Shown here: positions 1-8,791 of the stretch, in pieces | Layout: each line of letters starts with the position of its first letter | Numbering within the stretch: position 1 is the first letter of the stretch | Source: JBBDLF01 sp040879025 | GTDB taxonomy: Bacteria > Pseudomonadota > Gammaproteobacteria > Pseudomonadales > Pseudohongiellaceae | Reading direction: 5' to 3' | Assembly (NCBI GenBank): GCA_040879025.1 | Contig: JBBDLF010000039.1 | Coordinates: forward strand, 62,001 to 126,000 | DNA: 64,000 bases | The notes under the pieces: generated by a model | Databases searched by the model: none | Told to the model about the DNA's origin: nothing | Seen by the model: only the letters and a program-made list of their open reading frames with translations | Position numbers and translations under genes: made by a program

Positions 1-61
1 ACAGTGCAATCGCCAGCAGGCCCGTTGTTGACCAAAGCGGTTTCAGAGAATATTTTCCCAT
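1..61 (-). CDS. GldG-like ABC system component, N-terminal fragment
   Basis: Only the first 20 codons are inside the window. They start with ATG at 61-59 and encode MGKYSLKPLWSTTGLLAIAL, a short basic segment running into a hydrophobic stretch, as expected for the first membrane helix. The ATG overlaps the TAA stop of the upstream permease gene by one base, so the two are translationally coupled. In related gammaproteobacteria an ATPase-permease pair of this type is followed by a GldG-like (intermembrane-type) protein. That identity is inferred from position only. Confidence 0.55.
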   Translation of the reverse strand, partial: MGKYSLKPLWSTTGLLAIAL

Positions 62-795
62 TAGTTTCCCTTCTTCATTTCGATAACCACGGCGCTGGCC
101 AGTAACCAGGCCAGGATAAACACCGTGAAGAACAGAAGATCCCGTATATCGAGTACGCCTTTGCTGATGGATTCAAAGTGAGTAAGAAAGCCCATGGCAG
201 CGAATGCATCCACCAGAAACTGTGGAACCCACGCGGGGAAGGCATCAAGAACGATAGGCGAACCCATGATGACAAACAGAAAGCAGATACTGACCGTCAG
301 AATAAAGGCGATCACCGGGTTTTTTGTCGCCGCGGACATACAGGACCCGATCGACAGGAAACCTCCGGCCATGAACCAGCTGCCAAGATAGGCGGCGACG
401 ATGACGCCATTGTCGGGATCGCCAAGATAATTCACCGTGATCCATAACGGAAAGGTCAACGCCAGTGCAAGACCGGTGAGTACCCAGGCTGCAAGAAATT
501 TTCCCAATACGGCGTCAGCCAGAGTAATGGGCAGGGTCAGCAGTAGTTCGATGGTGCCCGTTTTACGTTCGTCAGCCCACAGGCTCATTGCCACCGCCGG
601 CACCATAAACAGATACAGCCACGGGTGGAAGCTGAAGAACGGCAACAGGTCTGCCTGACCCCGAACATAGAAGCCGCCCATATCAAACGTAAAAATGCCG
701 TTCATGATCAGGAAAATGACTATAAAGATATACGCCAGCGGGGTAGCAAAGTAGCCTGCCAGTTCCCGTCTGAAGATGATACCGAGATTTGCCAT
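61..795 (-). CDS. ABC transporter permease, GldF-like
   Basis: A 244-residue integral membrane protein with about six hydrophobic segments, of the ABC-2 / gliding-motility GldF-like permease type. The start chosen is the ATG at 795, giving MANLGIIFRRELAGYF. It is preceded by a GGGGAGAG ribosome-binding site, and a longer in-frame start would add 12 unlikely residues. The motif ADERKTGTIELLLTLP (roughly residues 74-89) is typical of these permeases, lying in the cytoplasmic loop that contacts the ATPase. The ATPase gene lies 61 bases upstream and the GldG-like gene overlaps downstream, so the three form one export or remodelling system. The substrate cannot be told from sequence; outside Bacteroidetes these systems are not tied to gliding. 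Confidence 0.85.
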   Translation of the reverse strand: MANLGIIFRRELAGYFATPLAYIFIVIFLIMNGIFTFDMGGFYVRGQADLLPFFSFHPWLYLFMVPAVAMSLWADERKTGTIELLLTLPITLADAVLGKFLAAWVLTGLALALTFPLWITVNYLGDPDNGVIVAAYLGSWFMAGGFLSIGSCMSAATKNPVIAFILTVSICFLFVIMGSPIVLDAFPAWVPQFLVDAFAAMGFLTHFESISKGVLDIRDLLFFTVFILAWLLASAVVIEMKKGN

Positions 796-856
796 TACTG
801 TTCTCTCCCCAATCTCCCTGCCCGCACACACACGGTTCGATTCATTCGCCGCAAGT

Positions 857-1783
857 CTATTGCGCGCCCTGCGTTACCGTTCTGAACACGTCTTCCAGTT
901 GGCCCCGGTTGACATGGAATTCAGCTACCGGCCAGTTGCGTTCCTGGGCCAGTTCTGAAATTTCGGTAAAAATGGGCCTGCCGTCTTTCGCTAGGATGAT
1001 GTAGCTCAACGCATCCTCGCCGCTTTGTTCGACGTCCTGTATATCGACAACCCCGGCAAGGTCCGTGCGCAAATCGAACGCGGAAGTCAGCCGGATGCTG
1101 ACTGCCTGGTGATAACGCGACCTGGCTTCCAGCTCGGCGGGGGTGCCGTCAGCGACAATGCGGCCCTGGTTGATGATAATCGCACGGGTACAGACCGCAC
1201 GGACTTCTTCAAGTATGTGTGTTGAAATAATGACTATCTTGTCTGTGGCCAGATTTTTGATCAACTGCCTGACGTGTTGCTTCTGGTTGGGATCAAGGCC
1301 GTCGGTCGGTTCATCCAGAATCAGCACCTTGGGGTCATGCATGATAGCCTGCGCCAGACCCACGCGCCGTTTGAAACCCTTTGACAGAGTTTCGATGGTC
1401 TGGTGGCAAACCGGCCTCAGGTCGACCTCGTTTATTACATGGTCCACTTTTTGTGTCAGTTCAGCGCCGCTGAGGCCCCGCACATGGGCGATGAAATTGA
1501 GGAATTCCAGCGTGGTCATGTCACCGTAGCTGGGAGCGCCCTCAGGCAGGTAGCCAATCAGCGACTTCGTTTCTATCGGATTTTTCGCAATGTCAAAACC
1601 ATCTATCGTGACGCTTCCCTCGGTTGCCGCCAGGAACCCGGTTATCACTTTCATCGTGGTGGATTTGCCGGCACCATTGGGGCCGAGAAAGCCGAGCACT
1701 TCCCCTTCTTTCACGGTAAAACTCAAATCGTCGACAGCGGTGAACTGATCAAATCTCTTGGTTAAGTGGCTAATTTCGATCAT
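857..1783 (-). CDS. ABC transporter ATP-binding protein, GldA-like
   Basis: A 308-residue ATPase subunit. Walker A GPNGAGKST is at residues 34-42, the ABC signature-region LSKGFKRR at 133-140, and Walker B with its catalytic Glu in VLILDEPTDGLDP at about 153-165, followed by the switch His in STHILEEV. The C-terminal 80 residues form the extension seen in the GldA/CcmA-like subfamily that pairs with ABC-2 permeases. The start is the ATG at 1783 (MIEISHLTKRF); an 11-residue longer form is possible but lacks family similarity. It is the first gene of the minus-strand ABC operon and should energise the permease at 61-795. Confidence 0.92.
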   Translation of the reverse strand: MIEISHLTKRFDQFTAVDDLSFTVKEGEVLGFLGPNGAGKSTTMKVITGFLAATEGSVTIDGFDIAKNPIETKSLIGYLPEGAPSYGDMTTLEFLNFIAHVRGLSGAELTQKVDHVINEVDLRPVCHQTIETLSKGFKRRVGLAQAIMHDPKVLILDEPTDGLDPNQKQHVRQLIKNLATDKIVIISTHILEEVRAVCTRAIIINQGRIVADGTPAELEARSRYHQAVSIRLTSAFDLRTDLAGVVDIQDVEQSGEDALSYIILAKDGRPIFTEISELAQERNWPVAEFHVNRGQLEDVFRTVTQGAQ

Positions 1784-1920
1784 TTTATAAACCTGGTGTT
1801 GAATCCGTGGCGACATTCAGCGACGCTTGCAGGCACTATCCCGCCCGAACTGCGGGCTCCTTTCGGACGCGCAAAGATGATGGGCAAATATAGGCGTCTT
1901 ACATTGGTTTTTCAAGAATC
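1784..1920. other. Upstream region of the ABC operon; nothing assigned
   Basis: This divergent space between the ATPase gene and the repeat cluster should hold the promoter for the minus-strand ABC operon, and perhaps the original promoter for lptM-lysA, now separated from its genes by the repeats. I found no convincing -35/-10 pair and no open reading frame of interest. Confidence 0.3.
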
Positions 1921-2052
1921 AATAAATGGGGTCAGAGTAAAAATACAGTAGTTAGATAAATGGGGTCCCCAAAACTACTGTATTTTTACTCTGACCCCAT
2001 TTATTATCGGAGTCCCCAAAACTACTGTATTTTTACTCTGACCCCATTTATT
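1921..2052. repeat. REP-like palindromic repeat cluster, three copies of a 33-base unit
   Basis: A 33-base unit occurs at 1921-1953 (plus sense) and as exact reverse complements at 1973-2005 and 2020-2052. Its core is GGGGTCAGAGTAAAA. Copies one and two can pair as a perfect 33-bp stem with a 19-base loop. Copies two and three are direct repeats that share a 41-base block (1965-2005 and 2012-2052) at a 47-base period. From memory, cores of this kind are found in many gammaproteobacteria close to RAYT transposase genes; a RAYT homologue sits at the right edge of this window. The last copy ends 23 bases before the lptM start, so the cluster lies in its leader. Confidence 0.85.
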
Positions 2053-2075
2053 AGAATTCACGCTGCGGCTCACCC

Positions 2076-2195
2076 ATGAGACAACTCGCCTGCGCAATGT
2101 GCCTGATCCTGCTGACACTCAGTCTCAGCCACTGCGGACAGAAAGGTCCGCTGGTTCGGCCCGACCAGTCGCTGGTCGCCGCGAATCCTGGCTGA
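2076..2195 (+). CDS. lptM: LptM (YifL-type) small outer-membrane lipoprotein
   Basis: A 39-residue lipoprotein precursor. Residues 1-19 are a signal peptide, with a lipobox at LSHC and Cys20 as the acylation site. The following residues, CGQKGPLVRP, match the hallmark CGQKGPL start of mature LptM/YifL. In E. coli this protein assists maturation of the LptD-LptE lipopolysaccharide translocon. It sits 34 bases upstream of lysA, the conserved gammaproteobacterial order. No clear ribosome-binding site precedes the ATG, and the REP-like repeats end only 23 bases upstream, so its leader may have been rearranged. Short length is the only reason such genes are often missed. Confidence 0.88.
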   Translation: MRQLACAMCLILLTLSLSHCGQKGPLVRPDQSLVAANPG

Positions 2196-2229
2196 TTCAG
2201 GAACCAGGTAATTTTCCGGGACCCGAACC

Positions 2230-3483
2230 ATGGATCATTTCAATTTCCGCGACGGCCGCCTGTTCGCCGAGGAGCTGCCGGTTGCTGACATCGCGGGGCG
2301 TTTCGGTACGCCCTGCTACATCTATTCACGAGCTACGCTGGAACACCACTTCAGTGTGTACGAACAGGCGCTGGCAGGCCAGGATCATCTCATTTGTTAC
2401 GCGGTAAAGGCCAATTCAAACTTGGCGGTTCTGGATATTCTGGCCCGTCAGGGCGCCGGTTTCGACATCGTCTCCGGTGGCGAACTGGAGCGCGTGCTCG
2501 CTGCCGGTGGCCGGGCGGAGCACGTCATCTTTTCCGGCATCGGCAAGTCCGCGGCGGAGATAGGGCAAGCCCTGCGGGCCGGCATTCTATGTTTCAACGT
2601 GGAATCGGAGAGCGAACTGCGGCGAATCAATACCATCGCCGGACAGCTGGGCTGCCGCGCGCCGGTGTCGCTGCGCGTGAATCCGGACGTGGATGCCGGC
2701 ACACACCCCTACATTTCCACCGGTCTGCGTGACAACAAGTTCGGCATCGTCGCCGAACAGGCTCTCGAGGTGTATCGCCAGGCCAGAGAGATGGCACATG
2801 TCCACGTGGTCGGCGTCGATTGTCATATCGGTTCCCAACTCACCAGCCTGGCACCGTTTCTTGATGCGCTCGACCGGATTCTGGTGCTGGTGGACACTCT
2901 TGCGGAACAGGGCATAGCCATCAGACATCTCGATATTGGTGGCGGCCTTGGAGTGACCTATCGCGAAGAATCGCCACCCGATCCCGCAACACTCGTCACG
3001 GCCGTCCGTGAGCGCCTGCGGGGTCGCGAGTTGACCTTGTTGCTGGAACCGGGACGGTCAATTGCCGCCAACGCCGGAATTTTCGTGACTCGCGTGGAAT
3101 ATCTCAAGCACACACCCCATAAAAACTTTGCCATTGTTGATGGCGCCATGAACGATCTGTTGCGCCCGGCGCTCTATAATGCCTGGCAGGAAATCGTTGC
3201 TGTTGATAAACACTCAGAAGCTCAGGCCCTGGTTTATGACGTAGTGGGTCCGGTTTGCGAGTCAGCTGATTTCCTCGGTAAAGACCGCCCCCTGCAACTC
3301 AGCGAGAACGGTTTGCTGGCCATACGCGGTTCAGGTGCCTATGGCTTTGTGATGAGTTCAAACTACAATAGCCGGCCCCGCGCTGCCGAAATCATGGTGG
3401 ATGGCGAGACCGCCTACCTGGTTCGACGGCGGGAAACCGTGGCTGAACTGCTGGCGCTGGAGTCTGTAATCAAACCCCAATGA
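2230..3483 (+). CDS. lysA: Diaminopimelate decarboxylase
   Basis: A 417-residue PLP enzyme of the alanine-racemase fold III group that decarboxylates meso-diaminopimelate to L-lysine, the last step of lysine synthesis. The Schiff-base lysine is Lys60 in CYAVKANSN. The glycine-rich phosphate-binding segment HLDIGGGLGV and EPGRSI follow, and the C-terminal substrate/dimer-interface Cys343 lies in GPVCESADF. Length matches the usual 415-420. It follows lptM by 34 bases and overlaps dapF by four bases (ATGA), so the two consecutive diaminopimelate enzymes are translationally coupled. Confidence 0.97.
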   Translation: MDHFNFRDGRLFAEELPVADIAGRFGTPCYIYSRATLEHHFSVYEQALAGQDHLICYAVKANSNLAVLDILARQGAGFDIVSGGELERVLAAGGRAEHVIFSGIGKSAAEIGQALRAGILCFNVESESELRRINTIAGQLGCRAPVSLRVNPDVDAGTHPYISTGLRDNKFGIVAEQALEVYRQAREMAHVHVVGVDCHIGSQLTSLAPFLDALDRILVLVDTLAEQGIAIRHLDIGGGLGVTYREESPPDPATLVTAVRERLRGRELTLLLEPGRSIAANAGIFVTRVEYLKHTPHKNFAIVDGAMNDLLRPALYNAWQEIVAVDKHSEAQALVYDVVGPVCESADFLGKDRPLQLSENGLLAIRGSGAYGFVMSSNYNSRPRAAEIMVDGETAYLVRRRETVAELLALESVIKPQ

Positions 3484-4322
3484 GAATTCCATTTACCAAA
3501 ATGCAGGGGCTTGGCAATGATTTCATGGTAATCGACATGATTTCAAATCCTGTCTTGCTCACCCGCGAACAGGTCCGCCAGCTCGCCGACCGCCACTTCG
3601 GCGTCGGCTTCGACCAGTTGCTGCTGGTGGAACCTCCTGCCAGCCCGGAAGTGGATTTTCAGTATCGGATATTCAATGCCGACGGCACTGAAGTTGAACA
3701 TTGCGGCAACGGCGCCCGCTGCTTTGCAGTCTTCGTACACGACAAGGGACTTACCGGCAAAAATCCGGTTCGAGTCGGCACCCTCAACGGCGAACTTGTC
3801 CTGACGCTGACCGGGAATAACCAGGTTACGGTAAATATGGGTGTTCCACGCCTGCGACCGGCCGACATTCCTTTTCATGCACCGCAACAGGCGCCTCTGT
3901 ACAAGCGCAATATCGGGACGGGCAATTTGAAACATGAAGTTGAGTTCGCCGCGCTTTCCCTGGGCAATCCCCATGCGGTGCTCAAGGTTGATGATGTGGC
4001 CGCGGCCGAGGTTGGTGAAATCGGCAGGGAGCTGGGCAGTCATCCTCACTTTACTGAAGGAGTCAATGTCGGCTTCATGCAGGTTGTGGATCGTGGCCGC
4101 ATCAGATTGCGGGTATATGAACGTGGTTCCGGAGAAACACTGGCCTGCGGCACCGGTGCCTGCGCCGCCGTGGTGGCCGGTTGCCTGGAAGGTCTGTTAG
4201 ATGATACCGTTCGGGTCACCTTGAACGGGGGAGATCTGATTGTTAACTGGGCCGGGGGTGACGAACCGGTGATGATGAGCGGGCCTGCCAGCACCGTTTT
4301 TGAAGGGAGTATTCAAGTATGA
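3480..4322 (+). CDS. dapF: Diaminopimelate epimerase
   Basis: A 280-residue cofactor-independent epimerase that converts LL- to meso-diaminopimelate for peptidoglycan and lysine. The two catalytic cysteines are Cys75 in HCGNGARC and Cys223 in ACGTGACA, one per pseudo-symmetric half, in line with the E. coli enzyme. The start MRIPFTKMQGLGNDFMVID is standard for the family. It overlaps lysA upstream and the DUF484 gene downstream by four bases each. Confidence 0.97.
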   Translation: MRIPFTKMQGLGNDFMVIDMISNPVLLTREQVRQLADRHFGVGFDQLLLVEPPASPEVDFQYRIFNADGTEVEHCGNGARCFAVFVHDKGLTGKNPVRVGTLNGELVLTLTGNNQVTVNMGVPRLRPADIPFHAPQQAPLYKRNIGTGNLKHEVEFAALSLGNPHAVLKVDDVAAAEVGEIGRELGSHPHFTEGVNVGFMQVVDRGRIRLRVYERGSGETLACGTGACAAVVAGCLEGLLDDTVRVTLNGGDLIVNWAGGDEPVMMSGPASTVFEGSIQV

Positions 4323-5029
4323 GCAAAGATACCTCAGCGGTTACGCCTCTCGAGTCCGGCAAGGTCGCGGTGGACGCTGATCAGGTCGCCGCGTATCTCG
4401 AGTCACACCCGGAATTCTTCATAGATCGGGACGACCTTTTGGCCAGCCTCACTTTACCGCACGAAAGCGGTCGAGCCATTTCTTTACTGGAACGTCAGGT
4501 TTCCATTCTTCGCAACCGCGGTCTGGACGCCCGGCACAAATTGAATCATTTGCTGGAAAACGCGAGAAGCAACGACCAGCTTTTCGAAACCGTCTGTAAT
4601 CTTGTGCTGGCACTGCTTGAATCGAGGGATACCGCCGAGATCGTCGCGGTGACCCTGGAGCAGTTGAGCCACGGCGACAATATTGATGCCTGTGAAATGC
4701 TGCTGGCTGAAAGTGATACGACAACCGCGAGATCGGCAAGAAGCGAGAGCGAAGAAACGCTCAGGCTGCATTTTTCGGAAGTCTTCAGACTCAATCACAC
4801 CTACTGTGGTCCGCTGTCGGCTGAGGCAACGACGCTGCTGTTTCCTGCCGGCGCCGACGCGATCAAGTCCACCGCCGTCTGCCCTGTGGTCCGTGACGGT
4901 GAAATAGCCGCCTTGCTGGTACTCGGCAACGCCACGGAGAATTATTTCAATACCACGCTCGACACCCTGTTTCTCGATTTCATCGGCAAGGTTGTCGGCG
5001 CCGTGTTGCAGCGCGAAAAGCAAAACTGA
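4319..5029 (+). CDS. DUF484 family protein (GAF-like)
   Basis: A 236-residue soluble protein of the DUF484 family, whose members have a helical N-terminus followed by a GAF-like domain. The N-terminal motif VAAYLESHPEFF and the segment ISLLERQVSILRNR (roughly residues 57-70) are typical. Residues 60-100 are helical and could form a coiled coil. In pseudomonads the gene lies between dapF and xerC; here it overlaps dapF by four bases as usual but xerC does not follow. No function is established for the family, and a signalling role is only suggested by the GAF fold. Confidence 0.88.
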   Translation: MSKDTSAVTPLESGKVAVDADQVAAYLESHPEFFIDRDDLLASLTLPHESGRAISLLERQVSILRNRGLDARHKLNHLLENARSNDQLFETVCNLVLALLESRDTAEIVAVTLEQLSHGDNIDACEMLLAESDTTTARSARSESEETLRLHFSEVFRLNHTYCGPLSAEATTLLFPAGADAIKSTAVCPVVRDGEIAALLVLGNATENYFNTTLDTLFLDFIGKVVGAVLQREKQN

Positions 5030-5063
5030 TCCCTGATCCTGTGAGCGACCTAGTGTCCTGTGA

Positions 5064-7019
5064 ATGAAACTTCTAATCGTCACTCGGGAAGAAAAAGCGG
5101 ACAAAAGGTATGGGCTGGGCAAGAGCATCACTCCTCTGGTTGAGCTGTTCCGCCAACGGGGACATGACGTTGAATACCTTTCCACCGAAACGCTCGGGCC
5201 CCGCAGTCTTATCTGGCGTGACAGAATTTCGCGGCTGCTGATACGTGCATTCAAACCGTGGTGTCGTTATACCGACATTCATGCCTTGGTTCCCGGCATT
5301 ATTGAACGAATCACTATGGGGCGGTTTGCCGCCGGTCTGGCAAAAAAGGGTGGCTTCACCCACGTTCACTGTCATGATCCTTTTATAGCAACCGGTTTCC
5401 GCTGGTCTTCGTTTTTCATGCGCCACCGCAGCAGGTGGGGCGTCAGTGAGCATGGGTTTGGCTGCTACGTGCAAGCGTTTATTGATGAAGGCATCCCGGT
5501 CGGGAAACACGTCAATGCGTTTTTACACAAGAGAGAGCGCAACGTGCTGAAACGCGCCCACTGGGTAGTTGCTCCCACCCGCGCCAGTCTGCTGCAATTG
5601 CAGCGTGATCTGGGCGTGTATCCCGCTCCCTCTCACTGGCACGCCATCGCCCATCCTCCGACCACACTCAGTCACTACGACCGCGACAACGCAAGACGTC
5701 AGCTGGGTATTGGCGAGGAGTTGCTGATTATCGGCGTCGGCAGACTCATTCCTCTGAAACGCTTCGACCTGTTGATTCGCGTCTTTGCCAGGCTAAAGGA
5801 TTCACAACCGGCTATGCAACTTCGCATTCTCGGCGAGGGCGATACCGCGCCGCTTCTGGAACTGGCCAGGGAGTTGGAGATTGAAGAGCGCGTGACATTG
5901 ACAGCCACCGATGATATTGGCCTGTACTATTCCGCCGCTGATATTTACGTCAGTTGCAGCCAGACTGAATCGTTCGGCATGGCCAATTTAGAGGCGCTTT
6001 GCTTTGGTGTGGCCAGTGTGTGTACCGCGGTGGGTGGTGTTCCGGAAGTCGTCGGCAGTGGCGCCACACTGGTGGCCGTGGATGATGAGGGCTCCCTGCT
6101 GAACAGACTTTCCGGGCTGGTGCATCCCCGGCGCCGCAGCGAAGCAGCCGGCCAGGCATTGGCAAGAAGCCTGGCCTGGCCATCGCCTGAATCCCTGACC
6201 ACTGCCTGGCTGGAGGTTTATCAGGGTGTGCCGAATTCAATAATGATCATTCCTGAACAACGGCCGCGAAGTACGGTTTATGCTGAAGAGCCGCTGTCTC
6301 TTCTTCCCCTGCCAACGGCATTGTCACTCGAAAATGTGGGCCGGGTGCTGGTCATCGCTCCACACCCCGATGATGAGATTCTCAGCTGTGGCGGTACCGT
6401 TGCCTTGCTCCGGCGCAACGGAAGCCACGTCAAAGTGGTGGTGGTTACCGATGGCGGTGCCGGCGACCCCGACGGAACGGCCGACGGCGACATCGTTGAA
6501 ACCCGGAGGGCGGAGTGCCAACGCGCGCTGGCGGTACTGGGTGTGGAGGATATTGTGTTTCTGCAGGAAAAAGACACCGGCGTGGAAAACAGTCCCGAAA
6601 TTCGCGAACAACTGCGCGGGCTTGTCAGCGACTTTGGTCCGGACTGGATATTTTCACCTGCACCCCTGGATCTGCATCGGGATCACGTCAATGTTTCACT
6701 GGCCACCATCCACGCCTGGCAAAGCCTGGGTTTCCCGGCTCGCCTTTTTGCCTATGAAACCTGGTGTGCCCTACCGGTCAATCGCCTGGTTGATATAACA
6801 TCCGTACGTGAACTGCGTGAGGCCTCCGCTCGTTGCTACGAGACGCCGCTCAAATATTGTGACTATGTTGAAGCGTTCAATGGACTGGCACGCTACCGCA
6901 GCCTTTATATAGAGAAAAGTCACGGCCAGGATGCCGAAACATTTCTGGAGATACTCCCTCTGCAGTCGGTGGAAGTGACCGACAACCTGCTGTCGCTGCG
7001 AAAGTATCAGGAATTGTGA
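5064..7019 (+). CDS. Fusion protein: GT4 glycosyltransferase plus PIG-L deacetylase
   Basis: A 651-residue two-domain protein. Residues 1 to about 395 are a GT-B, family 4 glycosyltransferase, with GVGRLIPLKRFDLLI and the EX7E-type segment SQTESFGMANLEALCFG. Residues about 428-640 are a PIG-L/LmbE deacetylase with the zinc motif PHPDDE (His434, Asp436, Asp437) and the third ligand region HRDH at 538-541, so the metal site looks intact. PIG-L enzymes remove N-acetyl from GlcNAc-type sugars. A likely, but inferred, role is to transfer an N-acetylated sugar and deacetylate it, or the reverse. It starts 34 bases after the DUF484 gene, where pseudomonads have xerC, and ends one base before the next gene. 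Confidence 0.88.
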   Translation: MKLLIVTREEKADKRYGLGKSITPLVELFRQRGHDVEYLSTETLGPRSLIWRDRISRLLIRAFKPWCRYTDIHALVPGIIERITMGRFAAGLAKKGGFTHVHCHDPFIATGFRWSSFFMRHRSRWGVSEHGFGCYVQAFIDEGIPVGKHVNAFLHKRERNVLKRAHWVVAPTRASLLQLQRDLGVYPAPSHWHAIAHPPTTLSHYDRDNARRQLGIGEELLIIGVGRLIPLKRFDLLIRVFARLKDSQPAMQLRILGEGDTAPLLELARELEIEERVTLTATDDIGLYYSAADIYVSCSQTESFGMANLEALCFGVASVCTAVGGVPEVVGSGATLVAVDDEGSLLNRLSGLVHPRRRSEAAGQALARSLAWPSPESLTTAWLEVYQGVPNSIMIIPEQRPRSTVYAEEPLSLLPLPTALSLENVGRVLVIAPHPDDEILSCGGTVALLRRNGSHVKVVVVTDGGAGDPDGTADGDIVETRRAECQRALAVLGVEDIVFLQEKDTGVENSPEIREQLRGLVSDFGPDWIFSPAPLDLHRDHVNVSLATIHAWQSLGFPARLFAYETWCALPVNRLVDITSVRELREASARCYETPLKYCDYVEAFNGLARYRSLYIEKSHGQDAETFLEILPLQSVEVTDNLLSLRKYQEL

Positions 7020-7020
7020 A

Positions 7021-8745
7021 GTGAAAAATGCCAGATTCGGAAAATCAGACAGCGTACTGAAGAGCAAGGCGGCTGTCGTGTTTGCGGCCGTGCCCTCTGA
7101 TGAAACAAGGGGTTGTGCCAGCCTGCTGATCGAACTGGCCGAGGCCAAAATTCCTGTTACGGCTGTTATAACCGGCTCGGAAACGCGCGCGATTTCTTCG
7201 GCCGCGACAATCACGCCGGAAAGGGTGGAAAAGGAGTGCCGCAAGGCGCTTGGATTTCTGGGAGTCACGCGCCTTAATTTCTGGCGCGAATCCCTGCCCG
7301 GGCATTTCAACGAGCGTACCATTGCCGCTGCTGAAAAGGCGGTCCTTGCGGCCGGTGCGGACCTGGTGCTGGTGTGTTCACCACAGGAGGCGGATGCCCG
7401 CCGCCGAGCCACGGCATGGCTGGTGATTGAGGCGTGCAGACGTGTGGCTGTTCGCACACCTGTTACTGTTGTGATGTATTCAATTGACGCGCCTTCGCCT
7501 ACGCATGGATCGGGAGATGAGGATGGAGGCAAGCCTTCAGGCGAATCGCTGAAAATAACGGAGCGCCGCCAGGACAAGATCGAGGCACTGGATTGCTATC
7601 CGTCACTGGCCAACTGGCTCCCTGCCGCGAGAAAGACCGGGGCGGAGGGCGCCATCGAAAAATTCGATCTCGTCTCCCGGCGGCGAGCCAGCCAACCAGT
7701 GCTGTTGGCATCGGCGGATCTGTACCGGCAAACCCGCTGCACCGATCCAGACCTGACACGTCCCAAGGTACAAGTACTGATTCGCAGCATGAATCGCGAC
7801 AATGTGGTTCGCGCGCTCAACTCCGTGGCATTGCAAACCTGGCCCAATATCGAGGTTGTAATGGTCAACGCGAGCGGACGCGAGCATCGTGACATGTCCA
7901 TGGCGGAAGGGGGATTGTCACTGGTGTTTGTCGAAAGCCGACAACCGCTGCCCAGGCCGCAGGCCGCCAACGCCCTGCTCGAACGAGCGGATGCCGACTT
8001 CGCCCTGTTCCTCGATGATGACGACTGGATAGCACCGGAACACTGCAGTCGGCTGGTCACGCAGCTGCAGAAGTCCCCTGAAGCGGCAGCCGCGTTTTCC
8101 GCTGTGGAATATGGGCAGTTGAGTGACGACGACTGGGAACTGCGGCATGTCTTCCAGGCGGAGTTCGACCGCAATCGCTTGTTGTTTGAAAATTACCTGC
8201 CTGTACATTCAGTGATGTTCCGACCGGCCCAGGTCAATACCGAGTGGAATTGCCGCTTTGACACCGAGCTTGAAATTTTTGAGGACTGGGATTTCTGGAT
8301 TCAGCTTTCCCAACAAGGGGACTTTGTTGCCGGTGACGCGGCGACGGCCTATTATTGCGAAAATCAGGCCGCCGGGTCGGGTGTATTCAAAAATGAGGCG
8401 GCGGGCGAAAAATTCGCAGCCAGGCTGCAAAGGAAATGGGCCTCCCGCCTGACACCGGAACGCTTCGCGGAACTGCTTCGCTATTCGCAGACGCTTTACC
8501 GTGATCTCGGCAATACCTCCTCGGAACTTGACTACAGCCGGCGCGAAGCCAGGCAATGCAGCGAGACGCTGTCGGCGCGGGAGAAAGAAATAGCGAACTT
8601 CCAGATTCACACCTCGGGCCTGGAGGAAATTCTGAAAGCGAAAGAGAAGGATATCACCCAACTGCGAGGGGCGCTTGAATCCCTCCAGGCGGCGGCGAAA
8701 AGCCGACTGTGGCTTATAAAGAAATTTTTCCGACCGGATAATTAG
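7021..8745 (+). CDS. Fusion protein: degenerate PIG-L-like domain plus GT2 glycosyltransferase plus coiled-coil tail
   Basis: 574 residues with a GTG start one base after the preceding stop. Residues 16 to about 195 align in pattern with PIG-L deacetylases, but the zinc motif reads AAVPSDE (22-28) where the neighbour has APHPDDE. The ligand His is Val and one Asp is Ser, and the later HxDH is replaced by EADARRR (123-129), so the domain is probably catalytically dead. Residues 248 to about 480 are a GT2 glycosyltransferase with LIRSMNRDNVVRALNSV and a nucleotide-sugar acidic motif FLDDDDW (330-336). Residues about 500-560 are charged and heptad-like, suggesting a coiled coil. Order of domains is the mirror image of the upstream gene. 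Confidence 0.8.
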   Translation: MKNARFGKSDSVLKSKAAVVFAAVPSDETRGCASLLIELAEAKIPVTAVITGSETRAISSAATITPERVEKECRKALGFLGVTRLNFWRESLPGHFNERTIAAAEKAVLAAGADLVLVCSPQEADARRRATAWLVIEACRRVAVRTPVTVVMYSIDAPSPTHGSGDEDGGKPSGESLKITERRQDKIEALDCYPSLANWLPAARKTGAEGAIEKFDLVSRRRASQPVLLASADLYRQTRCTDPDLTRPKVQVLIRSMNRDNVVRALNSVALQTWPNIEVVMVNASGREHRDMSMAEGGLSLVFVESRQPLPRPQAANALLERADADFALFLDDDDWIAPEHCSRLVTQLQKSPEAAAAFSAVEYGQLSDDDWELRHVFQAEFDRNRLLFENYLPVHSVMFRPAQVNTEWNCRFDTELEIFEDWDFWIQLSQQGDFVAGDAATAYYCENQAAGSGVFKNEAAGEKFAARLQRKWASRLTPERFAELLRYSQTLYRDLGNTSSELDYSRREARQCSETLSAREKEIANFQIHTSGLEEILKAKEKDITQLRGALESLQAAAKSRLWLIKKFFRPDN

Positions 8746-8791
8746 AACCACCGATGCCCTTACCAAGTGTTCGGGCCAGATACGGATTGTT

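Noticed and set aside
1921..2052. Repeats taken as a CRISPR array
   Set aside because: Copies are in opposite orientations, spacers are short and partly repeated themselves, and no cas genes are near.
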